From JBAXTZ01 sp041666525 (GTDB taxonomy: Bacteria > Bacillota > Negativicutes > JBAXTZ01): a stretch of DNA of 64,000 nucleotides. Positions 8,392 through 16,566 of the stretch are shown here, piece after piece. The position numbers and the translations under genes were made by a program. Where the stretch lies: NCBI GenBank assembly GCA_041666525.1, contig JBAYGT010000001.1, positions 382,550-446,549 on the forward strand, written 5' to 3'. Below the pieces are notes generated by a model. It saw only the letters and a list, made by a program, of their open reading frames with translations. It was not told the DNA's origin and searched no databases. Every line of letters begins with the position of its first letter. Position 1 is the first letter of the stretch.

Positions 8392-9639
8392 TTACTCACC
8401 AGTATTGCCGCTTGCTTCCTCGGCGAGACGCTGTTTCTCCAACGAGCGGGCAAATGGATAATATACAATAAAAGCAATAACGATAGACACAACTGCCCAC
8501 ACTGCTGCACGCCAGTCGCCGCCCGTAGCAAGATATTGACCGATGATCGGCGGCGTTGTCCATGGCACCATTATACATGGTTTATTGATAATATTTGCCG
8601 CCATCAGAAAATAGGTGCCAACCACTAATATCTGCGGTACGATAACGTAAGGAATCAGTAATATCGGATTAAGCATAACCGGTACTCCAAAGATTACCGG
8701 TTCATTTATCTGGAAACAGGCTGAGGGGAACGCCATGCGGCTGAGCTGCCGCAAACCGATTTCCTTGGAACGCATTAATATCAACACCAGCGCCAGCGTC
8801 GTACCCGTACCGCCGACATTAACGAACATCGCATTGAAACCGTCGGCGCCAATATACGGTAACGGCTGTCCGGCCACCATTGCCGACGCGTTAGCGGCGA
8901 GATAAGTCAGACATATTGGTGAAGCCACGGATGACACAACATTGTCGCCATGAATACCCACAAACCATAGCAACGAAATTATTAACGTCATAACCATAAG
9001 TCCCGGCAAGGTATTCAGCGCAAATACAAAAGGTTGGAAAATCATAGTTACGATTGCGTTAATATCAACGCCGCCGACAAATCGCACCAACCACAAAAAC
9101 GTCAACAATGTTGCGGTTGGCGTCAGTGAAATAAACGAACGTGATACTGCCGGCGGCACATTTTCCGGCAATTTGATAACCAGGTTGCGTAGCACAAAAA
9201 ACCTTTGAATCTGAATTGCGATAAACGCTACCACGATTGCAGTAAACATGCCGCTGGCACTGAAATTTGCCGTTGCAATGCTCCCTGTTTCCGGATCAAC
9301 CTGCAACAATATGAAACCGATCAGTGACATCAGCGAACCGATGATTGCATCCTGTTTCAGTTCGCGGGCGTAATTATAAGCAATCGAAATCGAAACGATA
9401 ATCGACAGCAATCCGAAAGTCGCCGATATCGGAATCGACAATAACTGTTGATAGGGTTTAACGATATTAGTCCAGGCCTGAATCGGGATAAAGCTGATAA
9501 TCATGAAGATACTGCCAAAAATCGTGAACGGCACGGTCGCTATCATACCATTACGCACGGCCTTCAAAAATTTTACATCACCAAGTTTGGTCAACGGCGG
9601 CACCAAATAGTTTTCAATAAGGAAAATAAATTTTTCCAC
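8392..9639 (-). CDS. PTS lactose/cellobiose-type IIC permease, orphan
   Basis: A 415-residue inner-membrane protein of the CelB/LicC/LacE IIC family: the N-terminus (ENYLVPPLTKLGDVKFLKAVRNG), the GIHGDNVVSSVASPI loop and the QINEPVIFGVPVMLNP motif are typical. IIC proteins translocate and help phosphorylate a sugar with IIA and IIB partners; none of this class is encoded here. The start is GTG at 9639 with a GGGGAG site. It begins 15 bases after the GH13-GH77 gene, which suggests the sugar is a maltose-like product of alpha-glucans rather than cellobiose. That substrate assignment is inference. Confidence 0.85.
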   Translation of the reverse strand: MEKFIFLIENYLVPPLTKLGDVKFLKAVRNGMIATVPFTIFGSIFMIISFIPIQAWTNIVKPYQQLLSIPISATFGLLSIIVSISIAYNYARELKQDAIIGSLMSLIGFILLQVDPETGSIATANFSASGMFTAIVVAFIAIQIQRFFVLRNLVIKLPENVPPAVSRSFISLTPTATLLTFLWLVRFVGGVDINAIVTMIFQPFVFALNTLPGLMVMTLIISLLWFVGIHGDNVVSSVASPICLTYLAANASAMVAGQPLPYIGADGFNAMFVNVGGTGTTLALVLILMRSKEIGLRQLSRMAFPSACFQINEPVIFGVPVMLNPILLIPYVIVPQILVVGTYFLMAANIINKPCIMVPWTTPPIIGQYLATGGDWRAAVWAVVSIVIAFIVYYPFARSLEKQRLAEEASGNTGE

Positions 9640-9654
9640 AATGCTCCCCTTTTA

Positions 9655-12600
9655 TTAATTCCGACCGTGTTTATTGGTCAAAGTTAAAATTCTGGCAACT
9701 AATTTTTCATCCAATACGTCCGCCGCCATCCGCCACTCCCAATTTCCACCTAAAACTGACGGAACGTTCATTCGCGCAGCATTGTCCAATCCCAGCCAAT
9801 CCTGCATTGGCACAATCGCGGTATTTGCCGTAGCCGACAACGTCAGCTCAATCATTCGCTCGCAAATAGCACGGCTGTCGATTTTTTTCGCAGCATCAAA
9901 ACCCAGTTCAGTAACGATGTTTTTGTAAACTACGGGTTTTTCCGTCTTGATTCGGTCAAAAAAGCCGGTAGTAGTGTCATTATCATGAGTTCCGGTATAC
10001 ACGATCTCATTTATCAAATAACAATTCGGATCAAACGGCGCGCGCCGTTCGCCTTCCAGAGCAAACTGAACAATAATCATTCCGGGATAACTGAAACGTT
10101 CACGCAAATATTCGACTTGCGGCGTAATCACGCCCAGATTTTCGGCAATAATATTCATCTTGCCCAAATGTTTTTCGATGGCGTCAAATAATTTCCGATC
10201 CGGTCCTTTTACCCAGCGTCCTTTAATCGCGGTCGGCTCGGTCGCCGGTATTTCCCAGTAAGCTTCAAAACCACGGAAGTGGTCAATCCGCAAAATGTCA
10301 ACTATTTTAGCCAGTTTGCCAACGCGCAACCGCCACCAGGCGAAATCATCTTGTTCCATCAGATCCCACTTATAATGCGGATTGCCCCAACGCTGACCGG
10401 TTTTGCTGAAATAGTCAGGCGGTACACCGGCAATCAAGCTCGGTGAACCATCCGGATTCAACTCAAACAACCGCTGCATTGCCCAGACGTCAGATGAATC
10501 ATGTGCGACAAAAATCGGAATGTCGCCAACAATTTTGATGTTTTTGGCATTAGCGTATTTTTTTAGTTTGAACCACTGCCGAAAATAGATGAATTGCAGA
10601 AAACGTTGATATTCGATTTCATCAGCCAACTCTTCCCGTTTGACCAATAACGCATTTTCTTCACGTTTAGCCAATTCTTCCGGCCACTCAGTCCAGGGTT
10701 TTAAGTTCTGTTGAGCTTTGATAGCCGCGAACAACACCCAGTCTTCCAGCCATTCGTTTTCATCCGCGACAAATTGCTTGTAATCTTTGGTTTTACCGAC
10801 TTTGTTTTTGGCATGCGCAAACGCTTGGCGGAACAAACCGTCTTTGAGTTTTTTTATTGATTCAAAGTCAATTTTATCCAATGAAAAAGCTTTACCTTCG
10901 AGTGCTGCCGCAATATCTTTTTCAGTAAGCAATTTTGATTCAACAAGCATATCCGGGCTGATCATCATCGGATTTCCGGCGAAAGCGCTTAAACCCTGAT
11001 AGGGTGATTCACCATAACCCACCGGATTAATCGGCAGCAACTGCCAGAGCTTTTGCCCGGACTGCTCCATAAAGTCGATAAAGGCATAAGCCTCTTTGCC
11101 AAAATCACCGATACCATAACGGCTTGGAAACGAAGTGGGATGCATCAATATTCCCGCTTCACGTTTTGCCGTAACCTTTTGAATTAACAAACGCGTTGAC
11201 TGCGGAGCTAACGACAAATTCAACAACCCGCCATGTGCATGTTCGGCACGATGCCCGTCGAGGATATCATAATATTTTTCGACTTCCAGACTATTCACGG
11301 CTACACTCACAAGCTGGTTTGAGCGATTAACAGCGATTATCGCCGTGTTGTTTGCATCACAACGGCTAAAAACAAAACAACCAGAGCTGGCATATACCGG
11401 CCGCCATTCACCCGTTTGCAACACCGGATACTCACGCCGCAGCGCCGTTATCAACTTGAACCATTCGTATACTTCTTTATCTTCCTCGCCCCACGGATAA
11501 GCGCGCCGATTAAGCGGATCGGCAAATCCTTCCATACCAGCTTCATCACCATAATATACGCTGGGAATTCCCGGGTGGCACATCTGCCAGAGACTGAGCA
11601 TTTTCAACCGCGCCACAGCAGTTTTGCGTTCTGATTCGGTTAGTTCGCTATGATAATATTTATCCGCAAAACTGATACCTTCGCCTTCATTACCTTTGCC
11701 CAAAACCGTCAATATCCGGGCCCGATCATGCGTACCGAGCAGATTCATATTGGCAGCAAAAACTTGTGGCGGATAATTTTCACACAGGCTCATCAGCTCA
11801 CGGCTGACTCGCGTTGCATCAATTTTTCCAAGTGCAAAATCCAGCATAACTTTTCTGAGCGGATAATTCATCGGCGCATCCAATTCATCGCCGACCAAAT
11901 ATTCCCGCAATTTATCGTAGGCTTTCTTGTTCGATGCATCTTCCCACACTTCGCCGATCACCACGGCATCGGGGTTGATTTCTTTGACCGCTTTACGCAA
12001 CTCCTTAATAAACTCATCCGGCAACTCATCGGCAACATCCAACCGCCAGCCTTTTGCACCGGCCCGCAGCCATTTTTTAATAACCGAATCTTTATCACGC
12101 AAAATATAATCCAAATACGACGGCGTCAGCTCTTTCACATTCGGCATATTGTCAATGCCCCACCAGCAATCATAACTGCCGTCCTTTTTGAACGAATACC
12201 AATCATGATATTCCGATTTCGTCGATTGCGCAGCACCGATTGATGGGTATTTACCCTTACTGTTAAAATACACGCTGTTATTACCGGTATGCGAAAACAC
12301 ACCGTCCAGTATAATATTTATTCCCAAGTGTTCCGCTTCGGAACATAACAATTTAAACGCCTGTTCGTCCCCCAGGTATTGATCGATTTTTTTGTAGTCA
12401 CCAGTATCATAACGATGATTGCTTTCAGCTTCAAAGATCGGATTAAGATAAATAACACTAACGCCTAACCCTTTTAAATATGGCAGGCGGTCAATAATTC
12501 CCTGAATGTTTCCACCAAAAAAATCATACGCAACCACCGCCTGTGTTTCCGGATTACGTGCGTAAATCGGTTCGTCGGCCCAATTCAAGTGTAATAAACT

Positions 12601-13077
12601 CATCGGTTTGGGATTGCTAAACTGGTCGCCTTGTTCACCGCGCGCAAACCGGTCAGGAAATATTTGATACATAATCCCGGTTTTCATCCAGTCCGGTGTA
12701 GTGAACTTCTTATCAAAAGCGGTTATCTGATAAGGCGGTGGATAACTGTCGCGCATTTCACCGATACCACCAAGATTATCCGCGTTATTACCATAAAACA
12801 TCGTACGGCCATTAGCAATAACTTCAAAGCAATACCAATATATTCCAGGATTTACCGGCACTTTAATTTTGTATTCATACTCGAAATAATTTTCCTTGGC
12901 CAACCGTTGTTTCATCGTGAAATGACGGCTGTCGACTCCCTCGAGCCAAATATGCAGAATCGCTTTCTCTGGCCGGCAATCGCTAACAGCTATTGCTAAA
13001 GTGATTTCCGTGCCACAGGCAACGGCACCAAAAGGATTGCGGTAATTAATTTCCTGTGAATTGTGAAATATATGCAT
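9655..13077 (-). CDS. Bifunctional GH13 neopullulanase/amylase - GH77 4-alpha-glucanotransferase
   Basis: An 1140-residue cytosolic fusion. Residues about 10-120 form an N-terminal beta domain like that of neopullulanases. A GH13 barrel follows with nucleophile D347 (GWRLDVADE), acid E376 (VIGEVWED) and D451 (LLGTHDRAR). From about residue 640 a MalQ-like GH77 domain starts at GILMHPTSFPSRYGIGD, with nucleophile D932 (LRIDHFRGFE), the acid in IIAENLGV and THDNDTT. There is no signal peptide. It would debranch and disproportionate imported or stored alpha-glucans. The order (amylase, then MalQ) recalls fused debranching/glucanotransferase proteins known from some Firmicutes. The start is ATG with GGAGGG. 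Confidence 0.9.
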   Translation of the reverse strand: MHIFHNSQEINYRNPFGAVACGTEITLAIAVSDCRPEKAILHIWLEGVDSRHFTMKQRLAKENYFEYEYKIKVPVNPGIYWYCFEVIANGRTMFYGNNADNLGGIGEMRDSYPPPYQITAFDKKFTTPDWMKTGIMYQIFPDRFARGEQGDQFSNPKPMSLLHLNWADEPIYARNPETQAVVAYDFFGGNIQGIIDRLPYLKGLGVSVIYLNPIFEAESNHRYDTGDYKKIDQYLGDEQAFKLLCSEAEHLGINIILDGVFSHTGNNSVYFNSKGKYPSIGAAQSTKSEYHDWYSFKKDGSYDCWWGIDNMPNVKELTPSYLDYILRDKDSVIKKWLRAGAKGWRLDVADELPDEFIKELRKAVKEINPDAVVIGEVWEDASNKKAYDKLREYLVGDELDAPMNYPLRKVMLDFALGKIDATRVSRELMSLCENYPPQVFAANMNLLGTHDRARILTVLGKGNEGEGISFADKYYHSELTESERKTAVARLKMLSLWQMCHPGIPSVYYGDEAGMEGFADPLNRRAYPWGEEDKEVYEWFKLITALRREYPVLQTGEWRPVYASSGCFVFSRCDANNTAIIAVNRSNQLVSVAVNSLEVEKYYDILDGHRAEHAHGGLLNLSLAPQSTRLLIQKVTAKREAGILMHPTSFPSRYGIGDFGKEAYAFIDFMEQSGQKLWQLLPINPVGYGESPYQGLSAFAGNPMMISPDMLVESKLLTEKDIAAALEGKAFSLDKIDFESIKKLKDGLFRQAFAHAKNKVGKTKDYKQFVADENEWLEDWVLFAAIKAQQNLKPWTEWPEELAKREENALLVKREELADEIEYQRFLQFIYFRQWFKLKKYANAKNIKIVGDIPIFVAHDSSDVWAMQRLFELNPDGSPSLIAGVPPDYFSKTGQRWGNPHYKWDLMEQDDFAWWRLRVGKLAKIVDILRIDHFRGFEAYWEIPATEPTAIKGRWVKGPDRKLFDAIEKHLGKMNIIAENLGVITPQVEYLRERFSYPGMIIVQFALEGERRAPFDPNCYLINEIVYTGTHDNDTTTGFFDRIKTEKPVVYKNIVTELGFDAAKKIDSRAICERMIELTLSATANTAIVPMQDWLGLDNAARMNVPSVLGGNWEWRMAADVLDEKLVARILTLTNKHGRN

Positions 13078-13124
13078 TTTCCCTCCGAAAAAAAATCATT
13101 CATGTTCTTAATAATTACTATTCG

Positions 13125-13138
13125 ACACGGTTTCGTGT
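13125..13138. promoter_or_regulatory. Inverted repeat upstream of the GH13-GH77 gene, possible operator
   Basis: ACACG-GTTT-CGTGT, 48 bases upstream of the start codon, lies between a weak possible -35 (TTGCAG) and -10 (TCGAAT) on the minus strand. The place suits a repressor site, but the promoter itself is poor. Confidence 0.3.
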
Positions 13139-13229
13139 TTTCCTGCAAAAGATTGCTATTAGCCTGAAAAATCAATGCTGGATCATACTTCATATTATTT
13201 AATCGCATTACAGTCTAACGCGCAGCGCA

Positions 13230-13853
13230 TTATTTATGATAGCCTTTAACAAGATAGTTATATTTATAAGGATATTCGTCAACAACTCCGGCATGGCCTG
13301 CACCATAAATTTCGACAATATCACTTCGAATGCTTTTTGTATTCACTGCATACCGCGACAAGTGCCGCGCAGCCTTCAACATCTGCGACTGCCAGCGTTT
13401 TCCGGTCTCAAGTTGTAAGTACGGCTGCTCAAGATAATATATCACTTTAGTCGGATCAACCACTTCGTCGACAGCTTGACGTACAACAACGTGCATCGGA
13501 TGCACCAACCCGAACGGACAATAGATTTTATCGTAACTGGCAAAACAAAACGCGCTCATTTTTTGTTGCAAAGTGACATAGTGCTCATAATTAGTGCGGT
13601 AATATTTAAATGCTTCAGCATGGTCGCGAGCAGCTTCAGCCGGAAGTTCCAGATAATTATAGTAATCCGTCAACAAAAAATCAAAAGTCTGACCGACCAA
13701 AAACCGCCGTCGGATGTTTTCCGGCTTACGGTCACCATCCGCACTTACCGTCAACGTATCCAAAACAATTTTTTTCTTGTTAGCATTCAGTAAAACAGGG
13801 TAACACGAGTATATTGCATCATCGGCATGTGGCTCAACTATCAAACACTTCAT
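13230..13853 (-). CDS. PIG-L/LmbE-family deacetylase-like protein
   Basis: A 207-residue protein whose N-terminus VEPHADDAIYSC matches the PHPDDE zinc motif of PIG-L/LmbE N-acetyl deacetylases, with HPMHVVV as the downstream HxxH ligand motif. Family members deacetylate N-acetylglucosamine conjugates; the substrate here is unknown. It is about the short end of the family length. The ATG follows an AAAGGA site. It is transcribed towards the GH13-GH77 gene across a 152-base gap and is divergent from the exported protein at 14009. Confidence 0.75.
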   Translation of the reverse strand: MKCLIVEPHADDAIYSCYPVLLNANKKKIVLDTLTVSADGDRKPENIRRRFLVGQTFDFLLTDYYNYLELPAEAARDHAEAFKYYRTNYEHYVTLQQKMSAFCFASYDKIYCPFGLVHPMHVVVRQAVDEVVDPTKVIYYLEQPYLQLETGKRWQSQMLKAARHLSRYAVNTKSIRSDIVEIYGAGHAGVVDEYPYKYNYLVKGYHK

Positions 13854-13900
13854 AATCGGTTTCCTTTCTATGTGTCACCCGTAAATCCTCTATAACTAAT

Positions 13901-13948
13901 ATATGCAGGTAATATTAATTCCACCAAACACACTATTTTCCTGCATAT
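13901..13948. repeat. Spaced 9-bp inverted repeat in a divergent promoter region
   Basis: ATATGCAGG (13901-13909) and CCTGCATAT (13940-13948) are perfect inverted copies separated by 30 bases, just upstream of the -35 element of the exported-protein gene and before the PIG-L gene on the other strand. It could bind a dimeric regulator; the function is unproven. Confidence 0.4.
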
Positions 13949-13951
13949 TTA

Positions 13952-13981
13952 TTGCAGTTTATTAATAATTTGTTCTATAAT
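13952..13981 (+). promoter_or_regulatory. Promoter for the exported protein gene
   Basis: TTGCAG (13952-13957), an 18-base spacer and a perfect TATAAT (13976-13981), with the predicted start about 20 bases before the start codon at 14009. Confidence 0.55.
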
Positions 13982-14008
13982 AATTGCGACAACATCGTGG
14001 AGGCTAAT

Positions 14009-14521
14009 GTGAATAGTTCGAAGTCCAGAGCACCAGATCTGTTTTCTTCCGCAATACGCGGATTGACATTATCATTATTATTCATTTTTATACTTGCGAC
14101 CTGCTCTGTCGGCAGCGCCAACGAAGTGTGGAAATGGATTTACAAAGATGACACCTGTATTGTGTATGCCGATTTTACCACGCTGCACATCTGGGACAAA
14201 CCCGAAGGCGATTGTGTAGATATTTATACAATGACAAATCTCAGTAACCTTGGCCGCGAAGAATTACTGACCGGACGGGAAATCAGTAACAAGACACTCT
14301 CCGGCTGGCAAACGGTTTCGACCATCATTACCCGCCAGTTGTTCATGCTCAAGGAGCGCAAAGTCCAAATGCTGACGGTTACTTATTATGATGACAGCGG
14401 CAAAATTCTTGAAGAAGAAAAACAAGCCTATTCGCCAGATCGTTGGACGACGCTGCGTCAGGTGGAACGTAGTCAAAAAGTATATGATATTATTGTAGAT
14501 ATTGCCAAAAATACAAAATAG
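14009..14521 (+). CDS. Small secreted protein of unknown function
   Basis: A 170-residue protein with a basic N-terminus and hydrophobic core (LTLSLLFIFILATC) followed by SVGSANE. This is a signal peptide, most likely cut by signal peptidase I after GSA; the Cys has Thr before it and is a poor lipobox. The mature part (about 130 residues, KWIYKDDTCIVYADF onward) resembles no family I can name. The start is a GTG at 14009 behind GGAGG; an earlier ATG at 13952 lies inside the promoter. It stands alone on the plus strand and ends directly at a strong terminator. Confidence 0.7.
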   Translation: MNSSKSRAPDLFSSAIRGLTLSLLFIFILATCSVGSANEVWKWIYKDDTCIVYADFTTLHIWDKPEGDCVDIYTMTNLSNLGREELLTGREISNKTLSGWQTVSTIITRQLFMLKERKVQMLTVTYYDDSGKILEEEKQAYSPDRWTTLRQVERSQKVYDIIVDIAKNTK

Positions 14522-14560
14522 AAACAGCCGGGCGATTTTGCCCGGCTGTTTCTATTTTTG
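14521..14560. terminator. Strong bidirectional terminator
   Basis: A perfect 13-bp stem (14521-14533 with 14540-14552; GAAACAGCCGGGC arm) with a GATTTT loop is flanked by T-runs readable on both strands. It serves the exported-protein gene and the convergent fructose-PTS operon. Confidence 0.9.
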
Positions 14561-14561
14561 C

Positions 14562-15578
14562 TTATTCTTCTACGACTTTTGGTTTTAGTATTCCAATCAA
14601 ACCGGCCGACACTATCATTCCTACCAATATAGCAACGACATACCAAATCCGGTGATCGACCACCGGTAATACGATAAGTCCGCCATGCGGTGCATGATCT
14701 GTACAACCAAAAAATGCAGCTATTGCACCACCAACCGCCGAACCAATCATGATGGACGGAATTACACGAATCGGATCAGCGGCAGCAAAGGGTATTGCTC
14801 CCTCAGTGATCCCTATCGAACCCATAATCAACGCACCAATACCAGCTTCACGCTCAATTTCGTCAAATTTTTTCGGAAACAACAACGTCGCTAACCCTAA
14901 TCCAAGCGGTGGAATACAAATTGCCGCAGCGATTGGACCCATTACAGTATAAACTCCTTCACCAATCATTGCCGCACCAAACATAAAGGCAACTTTATTG
15001 ACCGGACCACCCATATCAAAAGCAATCATTGCACCCGTAAGTGCTCCAAGTAATACAGCGTTACCGCCGCCCATTGCTTTCAATCCTGCCGTCATTGACT
15101 CCATCAATCCGGCGATTGGTTTACCTACAACAAATAACATTAAACCGCCCGTAACCAACGCTGACAATAACGGAATTACAAAAATTGGCATAATTGGACG
15201 CAAATTAGGATGCACCGGCCATTTCTTTATCCAGCGCGCCATATAACCAGCAATTATGCCGGCGATTATTCCACCTAAAAATCCGGCTTTTGTACTGACT
15301 GCCAAAGCACCGCCCACCAGACCCGGCGCCAATCCCGGACGATCTGCGATTGCAAAAGCGATAAAACCTGCCAATACTGGCACCATTAATCCAAAAGCTG
15401 CAGCACCAATATCCAGCATTCCTTTTAGCCAAACATTGGTTACTTGCGGACCAGTTCCGGCCTGAACGCCGGACATTGCAATTGCAAAAGCAATATACAC
15501 ACCGCCGATTACTACAATCGGAATCATATAAGACACGCCGTTCATCAGATATTGCCTGATTTTCTTCAGTTCGTTCAT
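14562..15578 (-). CDS. PTS fructose-type IIC permease
   Basis: A 338-residue inner-membrane protein of the fructose-type IIC family: ALVGGALAV-like glycine-rich loops, GFLGGIIAGIIAGYMARW and FDMGGPVNKVAFMFG are typical. It is the last gene of a IIB-IIA-IIC unit, all three on separate polypeptides, unlike fused FruA. The start is ATG with GGAGGG, nine bases after the IIA stop. Specificity could be fructose, mannose or a mannosyl-glycerate-like sugar; no 1-phosphofructokinase is nearby to settle it. Confidence 0.9.
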   Translation of the reverse strand: MNELKKIRQYLMNGVSYMIPIVVIGGVYIAFAIAMSGVQAGTGPQVTNVWLKGMLDIGAAAFGLMVPVLAGFIAFAIADRPGLAPGLVGGALAVSTKAGFLGGIIAGIIAGYMARWIKKWPVHPNLRPIMPIFVIPLLSALVTGGLMLFVVGKPIAGLMESMTAGLKAMGGGNAVLLGALTGAMIAFDMGGPVNKVAFMFGAAMIGEGVYTVMGPIAAAICIPPLGLGLATLLFPKKFDEIEREAGIGALIMGSIGITEGAIPFAAADPIRVIPSIMIGSAVGGAIAAFFGCTDHAPHGGLIVLPVVDHRIWYVVAILVGMIVSAGLIGILKPKVVEE

Positions 15579-15586
15579 TTTCCCTC

Positions 15587-16048
15587 CTAGAATTCACTTT
15601 CTCTTTGTAATGCGCTAATAATTGCTTCAGCAGTAGTTGCTGATTTTAACGCCGCAACAATCTCGTCATCCATCAACTTTACCGCGATTTGTTGCAAGAG
15701 TTTAAGATGCAAATCGCTGGCATCGGAATCCTGAATTGCCAGCAAAAATACCAAGTCAACCGGCTGATCATCCATCGCCTGCCATTCTACAGGCTGCTTT
15801 AGCTTGGCGATCGCAATGCTGGACAGTTTGACGCAATCGGTTTTGCCGTGCGGAATAGCGATGCCATTACCAATACCAGTTGTGAAATGTTCTTCGCGTT
15901 CCAAAACTGCAGCAATGTAACCGTTTTTATCAACCAGCTTACCATTTTGTTCGAGAATTTCCGCAAGTTTGCCGATGGTCTGCGCCTTATCGGCTGCATC
16001 AACTCCGATAACGATGTTTTCTTTTTCAACAAAATTTGCAATATCCAT
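15587..16048 (-). CDS. PTS fructose-type IIA protein
   Basis: A 153-residue cytosolic phosphocarrier. The phosphorylated histidine is H67 in GIGNGIAIPHGKTD, the fructose/mannitol IIA signature. It takes phosphate from HPr and passes it to IIB. It follows the IIB gene by three bases and precedes IIC, forming one transcript from the promoter at 16382-16410. Confidence 0.9.
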   Translation of the reverse strand: MDIANFVEKENIVIGVDAADKAQTIGKLAEILEQNGKLVDKNGYIAAVLEREEHFTTGIGNGIAIPHGKTDCVKLSSIAIAKLKQPVEWQAMDDQPVDLVFLLAIQDSDASDLHLKLLQQIAVKLMDDEIVAALKSATTAEAIISALQRESEF

Positions 16049-16051
16049 AAA

Positions 16052-16351
16052 TTATGCCAACGCGTCAGCAATTACTTTTTTAGGATCTTTTATCGCTGCG
16101 CCGACCAACACTTCAATTGATTTTTTACCTTCAAATCGATCACGTTTTGACACCATGGTATCTACTGCAAAAACAACCGCATCGGCTGCGGCAATATCAC
16201 TGGCACTTACTTCATCCTCGATTCCCATCGCACCTTGCGTTTCGACTTTTATCTCGTGACCAAGCGCCTTGGCCGCCTTTTTCAGCGCTGCCGCTGCCAT
16301 GTAAGTGTGCGCAACTCCGGTCGCACAAGCTGTTACTGCTACAATTTTCAT
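16052..16351 (-). CDS. PTS fructose-type IIB protein
   Basis: A 99-residue phosphocarrier with the cysteine C9 in VTACATGVAHTYMAA. The usual CPTG of this family is CATG here, a small change next to the active Cys. I use the ATG at 16351 with a GGAGG site. A longer frame to 16408 would cover the promoter's -10 region and is rejected. It is the first gene of the PTS operon. Confidence 0.88.
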   Translation of the reverse strand: MKIVAVTACATGVAHTYMAAAALKKAAKALGHEIKVETQGAMGIEDEVSASDIAAADAVVFAVDTMVSKRDRFEGKKSIEVLVGAAIKDPKKVIADALA

Positions 16352-16381
16352 AAATCCTCCATTAATTTGTTTACTAATAAC

Positions 16382-16410
16382 ATAATACCTTATAGTAAGT
16401 GAAATCACAA
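16382..16410 (-). promoter_or_regulatory. Promoter of the fructose-type PTS operon
   Basis: Minus strand TTGTGA (16410-16405), 17-base spacer, TATTAT (16387-16382). A near-palindromic GTGATTTCAC overlaps the -35 and could bind a regulator. Confidence 0.6.
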
Positions 16411-16449
16411 TAACGCAGATGGACGTTTTTAAACATACAACAACAGGGG

Positions 16450-16566
16450 TTGTTCAAAAACACTCAGATACAAGGCGCACCGAGCATTGTGACGCGCCAC
16501 GTACTGGAAAGTACGCAAGCTAACAAGCACAGGGTCAACGTAGTAGCTGAGTGTTTTTCAATAGCC
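16450..16566. repeat. MITE/REP-like imperfect palindromic element
   Basis: About 117 bases bounded by perfect 12-bp inverted repeats AAAAACACTCAG (16456-16467) and CTGAGTGTTTTT (16547-16558), with an inner hairpin GTACTGGAAAGTAC. It ends right at the pullulanase stop codon. The composition (GC-rich core in an AT-rich gap) and foldback form are those of a small dispersed repeat; only one copy is in this window. It may also end the pullulanase transcript. Confidence 0.6.

Noticed and set aside
12996..13208. 70-codon frame at the 5' end of the GH13-GH77 gene
   Set aside because: It lies out of frame over the start region and the gap upstream, with no binding site.
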